Program-made: the position numbers and the translations under genes
DNA from: Variovorax sp. CAN15
GTDB taxonomy: Bacteria > Pseudomonadota > Gammaproteobacteria > Burkholderiales > Burkholderiaceae_C
DNA: 44,077 nucleotides
Direction of reading: 5' to 3'
Assembly (NCBI RefSeq): GCF_030462475.1
Contig: NZ_JASMRZ010000007.1
Location: forward strand, 137,231-181,307
Shown here: positions 38,696-44,077 of the stretch, piece by piece
How positions within the stretch are numbered: position 1 is the first letter of the stretch
How the letters are laid out: each line of letters begins with the position of its first letter
The notes under the pieces: model-generated
What the model was told of the DNA's origin: nothing
Database searches by the model: none
Seen by the model: only the letters and a program-made list of their open reading frames with translations

Positions 38696-39172
38696 ATGAC
38701 GACTGGTTCTCGGCCCTGGAAGATCCCGGAGTCGGTGCTGGTCGTGATCCACACGCCGGCGCTCGATGTGCTGCTGATCCGGCGTGCGGATGCCGAGACC
38801 GACTTCTGGCAGTCGGTCACCGGCAGCAAGGACGCGGCCGACGAGCCGCTCGCGCTCACCGCGGCGCGCGAGGTGGCCGAGGAAACCGGCATCCTGTGCG
38901 GCGAAGGCACGCCGCTGGCCTCGCAGCTCGTCGACTGGCAGCTGCGCAACGTCTACGAGATCTATCCGCGCTGGCGTGCCCGCTATGCGCCGGGCGTCAC
39001 CCACAACACCGAGCACCTGTTCGGCCTGCGCGTGCCCGATCGCATCGTGCCCAGGCTCGATCCGCGCGAGCACACCGACTGGCGCTGGCTGCCTTACCGC
39101 GAGGCGGCGGACGCCTGCTTTTCCCCATCGAATGCCGAAGCCATTCTGTTGCTGCCAGAATTTGCGCGATGA
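38696..39172 (+). CDS. nudB: Dihydroneopterin triphosphate diphosphatase NudB
   Basis: NudB removes pyrophosphate from dihydroneopterin triphosphate, the product of FolE, in folate synthesis. The 158-residue protein starts with PWKIPESVLVVIHTPALDVL and has DFWQSVTGSKDAADE, a Nudix box ending AREVAEETGI, the LVDWQLRNVYEIYPRWRARY segment and NTEHLFGLRVP, all characteristic of NudB. It follows aspS and the repeat, and its stop overlaps the next start as ATGA. folE lies less than 900 bases downstream, so the two folate enzymes flank one gene. Confidence 0.93.
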   Translation: MTTGSRPWKIPESVLVVIHTPALDVLLIRRADAETDFWQSVTGSKDAADEPLALTAAREVAEETGILCGEGTPLASQLVDWQLRNVYEIYPRWRARYAPGVTHNTEHLFGLRVPDRIVPRLDPREHTDWRWLPYREAADACFSPSNAEAILLLPEFAR

Positions 39173-39963
39173 CGAACCAGCCGGCAGCAGCTTCAGCGAC
39201 AGCCCCAGCGACAGCGGTGCAGCAGAACCTCCGGGTCGCGACCTACAACATCCACAAGGGTGTGCAGGGCATCGGCCCGGCGCGGCGGCTGGAGATTCAC
39301 AACCTCGGCCATGCCATCGAGCAGCTCGACGCCGACATCGTCTGCCTGCAGGAAGTGCGCAAGATGAACCGGCAGGCCGCAGCCCGGTTCGCGCGCTGGC
39401 CCGAGCTGCCGCAGGCCGACTTCCTGGCGCCCGAGGGCTACACCGCCGTCTACGAGACCAATGCCGTCACGCGCCACGGCGAGCACGGCAATGCGCTGCT
39501 CACGCGCTGGCCGGTGCTGGGCACCACCCACCAGGACATTTCCGACCACCGCTTCGAGCAGCGCGGGCTGCTGCATGTGGTGATCGACGTGGAAGGCCGG
39601 CGGGTGCACGCCATCGTGGTGCATTTGGGGCTCATCAAGGGCAGCCGGGTGCGGCAGATCGCGCGGCTGCGCGAGTTCATCGACCGCGAGGTGCCGCCCG
39701 GCGAGGCCGTGGTGGTGGCGGGCGATTTCAACGACTGGGGCGCGCGCATGCGCTATGCCATGAACGCCATGGGCCTGCGCGACACCAGCGACCTGCGCGG
39801 CCCGCGCACGCTCACCTACCCTTCGCGCCTGCCGGTGACCCAGCTCGACTTCGTTTACGGACGCGGGCTGGAGCCGCTGGCCTGCAACGTGCCGCGCGGT
39901 CCGATCTGGGCCCGCATGTCCGACCATCTTCCGCTGGTGGCTGATTTCACGCTCCTTAATTGA
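39169..39963 (+). CDS. Endonuclease/exonuclease/phosphatase-fold protein, YbhP-like
   Basis: The 264-residue protein has the metal-dependent EEP active-site residues in order: Asn27 in RVATYNIHKG, Glu62 in IVCLQEVRKM, HGEHGNALLTRWPV, VVHLGLIKGSR, GDFNDW and the final SDHLPLVADF. It resembles E. coli YbhP through most of its length. YbhP is usually beside the cardiolipin synthase gene clsB, which is missing here: nudB overlaps its start and folE follows. The substrate is unknown; DNA, RNA, phospholipid head groups or small phosphate esters are all possible for this fold. The N-terminal Ala/Thr-rich stretch (about 4-17) is not conserved. Confidence 0.9.
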   Translation: MTNQPAAASATAPATAVQQNLRVATYNIHKGVQGIGPARRLEIHNLGHAIEQLDADIVCLQEVRKMNRQAAARFARWPELPQADFLAPEGYTAVYETNAVTRHGEHGNALLTRWPVLGTTHQDISDHRFEQRGLLHVVIDVEGRRVHAIVVHLGLIKGSRVRQIARLREFIDREVPPGEAVVVAGDFNDWGARMRYAMNAMGLRDTSDLRGPRTLTYPSRLPVTQLDFVYGRGLEPLACNVPRGPIWARMSDHLPLVADFTLLN

Positions 39964-40020
39964 TAGCATTGCTCCAAGAAGGGACGGGCGTTGCGGGCTC
40001 GAATGTCTGGAGCCATTCAC
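39959..40020 (+). repeat. Possible short dispersed repeat after the YbhP-like gene
   Basis: From the stop codon the sequence reads ATTGATAGCATTGCTCC and continues with AAGAAGGGACGGGC, ending near a GGAGCC that could pair with GCTCC. A similar order (GATAGC, then CCCAGAAAGGGCGGG) is found at 27487-27515 before ubiE. The match is about two-thirds over 30 bases in GC-rich sequence, so relatedness is tentative. Confidence 0.3.
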
Positions 40021-40036
40021 TGGTACGATCCCCGCC

Positions 40037-40768
40037 ATGCTGAGGAAAACCGACGTCGACCCGCGCCCCGATCGAAACGACGATGACGAGGGCACGCCCG
40101 TCTCCGTGAAGATCCGCGAGCGCATCACCGCCGCGCGCAAGCGCTTCAACGCCAACGACAACATCGCCGAGTTCATCCAGCCGGGCGAGCTGGAAGCCCT
40201 GCTCGACGAGGTCGAGGTCAAGATGAAGGACGTGCTGCACAGCCTGGTGATCGACGTCGAGAACGACCACAACACCGACAACACCGCGCGCCGCGTCGCC
40301 AAGATGTACCTCAACGAGGTGTTCAAGGGCCGTTACGTGGCGGCGCCTTCGCTCACCGAGTTTCCCAACGCCGAGCACCTGAACGAGCTGATGATCGTCG
40401 GCCCGATCACCGTGCGCAGCGCGTGCTCGCATCACTTCTGCCCGATCATCGGCAAGCTCTGGATCGGCGTGATGCCCAACGAGCACACCAACGTGATCGG
40501 CCTGTCGAAGTACGCGCGCCTGGCCGAATGGGTCATGGGCCGTCCGCAGATCCAGGAAGAAGCCGTGGTGCAGCTGGCCGACCTGATCCAGGAAAAGACC
40601 CAGCCCGACGGCCTCGCGCTCGTCATGGAGGCCGAGCATTTCTGCATGGCCTGGCGCGGCGTGAAGGAAATGGACAGCAAGATGATCAACTCCGTGATGC
40701 GCGGCGTGTTCCTCAAAGATCCGAGCCTGCGCCGCGAATTCCTTTCTCTCCTTCCCAGAAAGAGCTGA
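40037..40768 (+). CDS. folE: GTP cyclohydrolase I
   Basis: FolE converts GTP to dihydroneopterin triphosphate, the first step of folate synthesis. The 243-residue protein has a polar N-terminal extension (about 1-45, with RNDDDEGTP), then the catalytic domain: NTDNTARRVAKMYLNEVFKG, ITVRSACSHHFCPIIGKLWI with the zinc-binding Cys and His pair, NVIGLSKYARLAEW, RPQIQEEAVVQLADLI and AEHFCMAWRGVKEM with the third zinc ligand Cys. It leads a compact run, with only three bases between its stop and the BLUF start. Confidence 0.95.
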   Translation: MLRKTDVDPRPDRNDDDEGTPVSVKIRERITAARKRFNANDNIAEFIQPGELEALLDEVEVKMKDVLHSLVIDVENDHNTDNTARRVAKMYLNEVFKGRYVAAPSLTEFPNAEHLNELMIVGPITVRSACSHHFCPIIGKLWIGVMPNEHTNVIGLSKYARLAEWVMGRPQIQEEAVVQLADLIQEKTQPDGLALVMEAEHFCMAWRGVKEMDSKMINSVMRGVFLKDPSLRREFLSLLPRKS

Positions 40769-40771
40769 GCC

Positions 40772-41194
40772 ATGCTGGTCCGACTCCTCTACGCCAGCCG
40801 CGCCGTCGACACCAGCCCCGAGGCCATCGAGTCGATCCTGACGCAATCGCGCAGCCACAACACCGCCTGCGGCATCACCGGCATCCTCTGCTATGGCGCG
40901 GGCACCTTCCTGCAGGCCATCGAGGGCGGCCGCATGGCCATCTCCGAGCTCTACGGCCACATCCAGCGCGATCCGCGCCACAAGGACGTGGTGCTGCTGC
41001 ACTACGAAGAAATTTCCGAGCGCCGATTCGGCGGCTGGACGATGGGGCAGGTCAACCTGTCGAAGCTCAACGCCTCGACGCTGCTGAAGTATTCCGAGAA
41101 GCCCGAGCTCAACCCGTACGCGGTCTCGGGCAAGGTTTCGTTGGCGTTGCTCGAAGAGCTGATGGCCACCGCCGCCATCGTCGGCCGCCACTGA
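40772..41194 (+). CDS. BLUF-domain blue-light photoreceptor, short form
   Basis: The 140-residue protein is a single BLUF domain that binds FAD and changes hydrogen bonding on blue-light absorption. The key residues are present: Tyr7 (RLLYASRA), Asn30 (SHNTACGITG), Gln48 (TFLQAIEGG) and the Trp/Met pair in FGGWTMGQ. IQRDPRHKDVVLLHYEEISERRF is typical. No output domain such as EAL, GGDEF or adenylyl cyclase is fused, so it must act through a partner. It starts three bases after folE and ends seven bases before the EamA gene, hence is probably co-transcribed with both. Confidence 0.93.
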   Translation: MLVRLLYASRAVDTSPEAIESILTQSRSHNTACGITGILCYGAGTFLQAIEGGRMAISELYGHIQRDPRHKDVVLLHYEEISERRFGGWTMGQVNLSKLNASTLLKYSEKPELNPYAVSGKVSLALLEELMATAAIVGRH

Positions 41195-41201
41195 CCCCGG
41201 G

Positions 41202-42083
41202 GTGCCACTCTCCGCGTTCGCCCTGATCCTGCTAGCCGGGATCATCCACGCCAGCTGGAACATCGCCGCCAAGAAGGCGAATGGCGACGCGCGCTTCAGC
41301 TTCCAGACCAGCGTGTTCAACATGGTCATCTGGGCCCCGCTGGGCATCGTGCTGGGTTGGAACGTGGTGCCGAGCTGGGGCCGGGCCGAGTGGAGCTTCG
41401 TCGTGCTCAGCGGCGTGCTGCACGTCTTCTATTTCATCGTGCTGCTGCGCGGCTACCGCAAGTCGGACCTGACGGTGGTCTATCCGCTGGCGCGCGGCTC
41501 GGGGCCGCTGCTGTCCTCGCTGGTGGCGGTGCTCTTCCTCGGCGAGAAGATCAGCCTCGTCGGCGTGGCCGGCATCCTCGGCGTCGTGGCCGGCGTGTTC
41601 CTCATCGCGGGCGGCCCGCGCCTGTGGAAGAAGGCGCACGACCCGGCGCAGCGTGCGCGGGTGCACAAGGGCATGCGCTACGGCGTGCTGACCGGCGCCT
41701 TCATCGCGGCCTACACGGTGGCCGACAGCTACGCGGTCAAGTTCCTCGCGATGTCGCCGATCCTGCTCGACTACATGGGCAACCTCGTGCGCATCGTGCT
41801 TCTGCTGCCCGCCGCGCTGCAGGACCGCGCGACCACGGTGCGCATGTGGCGCGACCAGTGGAAATACGCGCTGCTGGTGGCGGCGATCAGCCCCGTGTCC
41901 TACGTGCTCGTGCTCTACGCGGTGCAGCAGGCGCCCATCTCTCACGTGGCGCCGGCGCGCGAGGTGTCGATGCTCTTCGCCGCGCTCATCGGCGGCCATC
42001 TGCTGCGCGAGGGCGACCGGCTGCTGAGGCTGCTGGGCGCGATGTTCATCGCCGCCGGCGTGGTGGCGCTCGCCCTGGGCTGA
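41202..42083 (+). CDS. EamA/DMT-superfamily transporter
   Basis: The 293-residue protein has ten predicted membrane helices in two EamA repeats: the first includes ALILLAGIIHASWNIAAKKA, VVYPLARGSGPLLSSLVAVL and GVAGILGVVAGVFLIAGG; the second starts at YGVLTGAFIAAYTVADSYAV and ends LLGAMFIAAGVVALALG. Such proteins export or exchange small metabolites; the substrate cannot be read from the sequence. It starts at GTG 41202, seven bases after the BLUF gene, and is followed by the DUF429 gene after four bases. Confidence 0.9.
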   Translation: MPLSAFALILLAGIIHASWNIAAKKANGDARFSFQTSVFNMVIWAPLGIVLGWNVVPSWGRAEWSFVVLSGVLHVFYFIVLLRGYRKSDLTVVYPLARGSGPLLSSLVAVLFLGEKISLVGVAGILGVVAGVFLIAGGPRLWKKAHDPAQRARVHKGMRYGVLTGAFIAAYTVADSYAVKFLAMSPILLDYMGNLVRIVLLLPAALQDRATTVRMWRDQWKYALLVAAISPVSYVLVLYAVQQAPISHVAPAREVSMLFAALIGGHLLREGDRLLRLLGAMFIAAGVVALALG

Positions 42084-42087
42084 GCCC

Positions 42088-42912
42088 GTGCTGCTGTTCG
42101 GCTGCGACTTCTCGAGCGCGCCGGCGGCACGCAAGCCCATCGTCGTCGCGACGGGCGAGCCGAGCGGCACCGACCGGGTCGTGCTGCACGGCCTGCAGCG
42201 TTTTTCGACGCTCGACGCATGGGGCGATTGGCTGCGCGCCACGCCGGCCTGGACCGGCGGCTTCGACTTTCCATTCAGCCTGCCGCGCGAACTCGTCGAG
42301 CATCTGCGATGGCCGCTGCAGTGGGAGCCTCTGATGGCCCACTACGCCAGCCTGAGCCGCGCCGAGATCCGCGAGACCTTCGCCGCCTTCTGCGCGGCGC
42401 GCCCGGTGGGCGGCAAGTTCGCGCACCGCAAGGCCGACGGGCCCGCGGGCTCCAGCCCCTCGATGAAATGGGTCAACCCGCCGGTGGCCTACATGCTCCA
42501 TGCGGGCGTGCCGCGCCTGCTGGCGGCCGGTGCGCGCATTCCGGGCCTGCATGCGGGGCTGGGTGCCGATCGCATCGCGCTGGAGGCCTACCCCGGCCTG
42601 CTGGCGCGCGAACTGGTCGGTCGACGCAGCTACAAGAGCGATGACCTCGCCAAGCAGACGCCCGAGCGCCGCGCCGCAAGGGCCGATCTGCTGGCCGCGC
42701 TCGAATCGGGCTCGCCCCGCCTCGGATTGAAGCTGGCCGTCACCGCACCGCAGCGCGAGGAACTGCTGGCGGACGCGCGCGGCGACGTCATCGACGCGGT
42801 GCTGTGTCTTCTGCAGGCCGCCTGGGGCCGACAGCGGGCCGCAAGCCCCGGCCCCGGCCACGGGCTGCCGGAGGGCATCGACCCGCTTGAAGGATGGATC
42901 GTCAGCGCCTGA
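42088..42912 (+). CDS. DUF429-family protein
   Basis: The 274-residue protein starts at GTG 42088 with LLFGCDFSSAPAARKPIVVA, a strand-loop with Asp that is typical of the DUF429 family, predicted to have an RNase H-like fold. Further on are GGFDFPFSLPRELVEHL, ADRIALEAYPGLLARELVG and DARGDVIDAVLCLLQAAW, where additional acidic residues of such an active site are found (Asp in FDFPF, Glu in EAYPG, Asp in DVIDAV). A nuclease role is inferred from the fold only. It is the last gene of the folE-BLUF-EamA-DUF429 run. Confidence 0.85.
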   Translation: MLLFGCDFSSAPAARKPIVVATGEPSGTDRVVLHGLQRFSTLDAWGDWLRATPAWTGGFDFPFSLPRELVEHLRWPLQWEPLMAHYASLSRAEIRETFAAFCAARPVGGKFAHRKADGPAGSSPSMKWVNPPVAYMLHAGVPRLLAAGARIPGLHAGLGADRIALEAYPGLLARELVGRRSYKSDDLAKQTPERRAARADLLAALESGSPRLGLKLAVTAPQREELLADARGDVIDAVLCLLQAAWGRQRAASPGPGHGLPEGIDPLEGWIVSA

Positions 42913-42985
42913 GCCTCGTTGTCCTACACCGCTTCGGGCTTCCGTCGGCGTTCGCCTCCAACGGCGGGAGCCTAGATTGAAACCA

Positions 42986-43004
42986 GTGGGTCATTCCGGC
43001 CCAC
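42986..43004 (+). other. Hairpin in the csbD upstream region
   Basis: GTGGGTC (42986-42992) pairs with GGCCCAC (42998-43004) with one G-T pair and a five-base loop, 36 bases before the csbD ATG. It may shape the csbD leader or end the DUF429 transcript; no T-run follows. The rest of the 127-base gap shows no promoter I would defend. Confidence 0.3.
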
Positions 43005-43039
43005 GGATTTCATCATCACCCGATCAGGAAGGAAGCGAC

Positions 43040-43237
43040 ATGAACAAGGACCAAGTGGCAGGCCGCGTCGAAGAGGCCAAGGGCAAGCTGAAGGAAGTCG
43101 CCGGCAAGGTCGTCGGCAACGAGAAGCTCGAAGGCGAGGGCATTGCCGACCAGGCCGCCGGCAAGGTGCAGAAGACCTACGGCGACGTGAAGGAAAAGGC
43201 CAAGGACGCGATCAAGTCGGGCGCCGACAAGCTGTGA
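43040..43237 (+). CDS. CsbD-family stress protein
   Basis: The 65-residue protein is a complete CsbD domain: MNKDQVAGRVEEAKGKLKEV, GKVVGNEKLEGEGIADQAAG and KVQKTYGDVKEKAKDAI. It is Lys/Glu/Gly-rich and lacks a signal or membrane segment. Members are induced by general stress in several bacteria, but the molecular role is unknown. AGGAAGGA precedes the ATG at 43040. It is followed by a strong hairpin and then a BON-domain lipoprotein gene. Confidence 0.93.
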   Translation: MNKDQVAGRVEEAKGKLKEVAGKVVGNEKLEGEGIADQAAGKVQKTYGDVKEKAKDAIKSGADKL

Positions 43238-43244
43238 TCCGGGC

Positions 43245-43283
43245 AGCGAAGGCCGTGTGCGCAAGCCGCACCTGGCTTTCGCT
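43245..43283 (+). terminator. Long hairpin between csbD and the BON gene
   Basis: AGCGAA (43245-43250) pairs with TTCGCT (43278-43283), GCC (43252-43254) with GGC (43274-43276), and GTGCG (43057 equivalent at 43257-43261) with CGCAC (43267-43271), with a 2x2 internal loop and a CAAGC loop. It begins eight bases after the csbD stop and is followed by TGCGCTCTTTCC. It could be a weak terminator or protect the csbD mRNA end. Confidence 0.5.
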
Positions 43284-43322
43284 TGCGCTCTTTCCATTCC
43301 GAGAAGCGACAGGAGGATTCCC

Positions 43323-43847
43323 ATGAACGCATCGAACATTCAACGCGCGGGCAATGCCCCGTACGCCAAGACCCTGACGGCCGTGCTGCTGGCTGGTGCC
43401 GCGCTCGCGCTGGTCGGCTGCGACAAGGCCGACAACCGCACCGCCGGCGAGAAGCTCGACAGCGCCGTCGCGAAGACCGAGCAGGCAGCCGACACGGCAG
43501 CGGCCAAGACAAGCGAGGCCCTGAAGGACGCCAAGGCCAAGGTCGAGTCGTCCAGCACCACCGCCGAGGTGAAGGAAGGCGCCGCCAATGCCAAGGAGGC
43601 GGTCAAGGATGCCGGCGCCGCGGTGAGCGCGACGGTGAGCGACGCGGCCATCACGGCTTCCGTGTCGGCCGGCCTTGCCAAGGACCCGGACCTGAGCGCC
43701 ATCAAGATCGATGTCGACACCAAGGCCGGCGCGGTGAGCCTCAAGGGCCCGGCGCCCACTGCCGCCGCCAAGGCGCGCGCCGAGGAAATCGCCAAGGGTG
43801 TGCAGGGTGTGACCTCGGTGGACAACCAGCTCGAAGTGAAGAGCTGA
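43323..43847 (+). CDS. BON-domain lipoprotein
   Basis: The 174-residue protein has a lipoprotein signal ending LALVGC with the lipidated Cys at 33. An Ala/Lys/Glu-rich helical region with heptad-like spacing (about 40-100: GEKLDSAVAKTEQAADTAA and similar) leads to one BON domain (about 106-173: VSDAAITASVSAGLAKDPDL, IKIDVDTKAGAVSLKGPAP, AKGVQGVTSVDNQLEV). BON domains are thought to bind phospholipid membranes, and OsmY is a relative with osmotic-stress induction. GACAGGAGG precedes the ATG. Pairing with csbD fits a stress role. Confidence 0.9.
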   Translation: MNASNIQRAGNAPYAKTLTAVLLAGAALALVGCDKADNRTAGEKLDSAVAKTEQAADTAAAKTSEALKDAKAKVESSSTTAEVKEGAANAKEAVKDAGAAVSATVSDAAITASVSAGLAKDPDLSAIKIDVDTKAGAVSLKGPAPTAAAKARAEEIAKGVQGVTSVDNQLEVKS

Positions 43848-43868
43848 GCGTTCTCTTTCCAAACAAAA

Positions 43869-43887
43869 AGCCCGGCAGTGCCGGGCT
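43869..43887. terminator. Hairpin after the BON gene, T-run missing on the + side
   Basis: AGCCCGGC (43869-43876) pairs perfectly with GCCGGGCT (43880-43887) around AGT. An A-rich run (AAACAAAA) precedes it, as in bidirectional terminators, but on the + side the expected T-run is replaced by CAGACTGCTG. On the minus strand it remains complete (stem followed by TTTTTGTTT). The change coincides with the probable left end of an IS element. Confidence 0.65.
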
Positions 43888-43910
43888 CAGACTGCTGACA
43901 AACCCTCAAG

Positions 43911-43940
43911 CCCTCGCGTTGCGAGGGTTTTGTGCTTTTT
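43911..43940 (+). terminator. Intrinsic terminator in front of the transposase gene
   Basis: CCCTCGC (43911-43917) pairs with GCGAGGG (43921-43927), loop GTT, followed by TTTTGTGCTTTTT. It is a textbook rightward terminator ten bases before the transposase ATG. An upstream AAACCCTC can pair alternatively with GAGGGTTT. It would block read-through into the transposase gene. Confidence 0.75.
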
Positions 43941-43949
43941 AATGGCGGG

Positions 43950-44077
43950 ATGCTCAAGAGCCCGACACCTGCGCAGCAGGAACTGGAGATGGTGACGCTG
44001 GAGATGCTGGTGCCGCAGGATCACCTGCTGCGCAAGATCGATGCGGCGGTGGATTTCGAGTTCATCCGAGCGAAGGT
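43950..44077 (+). CDS. IS1182-family transposase, N-terminal fragment
   Basis: The frame from ATG 43950 stays open to the window end and encodes 42 residues: MLKSPTPAQQELEMVTLEML, then VPQDHLLRKIDAAVDFEFIR. This is the usual N-terminus of IS1182-type DDE transposases, before the DUF772-type domain. The catalytic residues and the rest of the gene are outside the window, so intactness cannot be judged. Its base composition is slightly less GC-rich than the neighbours. Confidence 0.75.
   Translation, partial: MLKSPTPAQQELEMVTLEMLVPQDHLLRKIDAAVDFEFIRAK

Larger units (their letters stand above)
43888..44077 (+). mobile_element. Left part of an IS1182-type insertion sequence, cut by window edge
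   Basis: The stretch from just after the BON terminator hairpin to the window end contains a second hairpin and the start of a transposase gene. The left boundary is set where the normal terminator T-run breaks off; it is approximate because the right end and the inverted repeat partner lie outside the window. Confidence 0.5.

Overview
The window is high-GC chromosomal DNA from a betaproteobacterium. Gene order and protein content fit the family Comamonadaceae, with Variovorax the most likely genus. This is a judgement from family resemblance and synteny (hemA-prfA-prmC-grxD; ubiE-ubiJ-ubiB followed by pot genes; ugpBAECQ), not from a database search. Nearly all the sequence is coding, no gap between genes exceeds 300 bases, and I see no rRNA, tRNA or CRISPR array. 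Most of it is core chromosome. The only clear mobile DNA is the start of an IS1182-type element at the right edge.

Layout. 1-3.6 kb: a truncated CNP1-like lipoprotein and rppH leftward, divergent from proS and a lytic transglycosylase. 3.6-9.2 kb: a leftward run hemA-prfA-prmC-grxD-cupin-paeA (tetrapyrrole synthesis, translation termination, Fe-S glutaredoxin, polyamine-export-type membrane protein). 9.3-13.5 kb: a small membrane protein, then a leftward TrpXYZ-like ABC importer with a GNAT acetyltransferase, divergent from an Lrp/AsnC regulator. The shared gap holds two matching operator-like sites. 13.5-21.1 kb: a large MscS channel and the ugpBAEC-ugpQ system for glycerol-3-phosphate and glycerophosphodiesters. 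21.3-31.6 kb: serA, a 1292-residue FAD/Fe-S oxidoreductase, a HIT protein, a DUF971 protein, ubiE, a Tim44-like protein, ubiJ and ubiB, i.e. a respiratory-dehydrogenase and ubiquinone neighbourhood. 31.6-35.7 kb: the potFGHI putrescine importer. 35.7-39.2 kb: an FmdB-type zinc ribbon, a DUF502 membrane protein, aspS and nudB. 39.2-42.9 kb: a YbhP-like nuclease/phosphatase fold, then a compact run of folE, a BLUF blue-light receptor, an EamA transporter and a DUF429 protein. 43.0-44.1 kb: CsbD and BON-domain stress-type genes, terminator hairpins and the IS end.

The most notable non-coding signal is a dispersed repeat of about 108 bp present twice (16742-16849 and 38574-38682). In both places it starts exactly at the stop codon of the upstream gene (ugpC, aspS) and lies between co-directional genes. 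Its hairpin differs between copies only by compensatory base-pair changes or in unpaired positions. Other points of interest are the paired TTGCA-N7-GGTGCAT sites next to the Lrp gene, the BLUF protein coupled to folE, the YbhP-like protein lying between nudB and folE, and the uncharacterised DUF971 and Tim44-like proteins inside the ubiquinone cluster.
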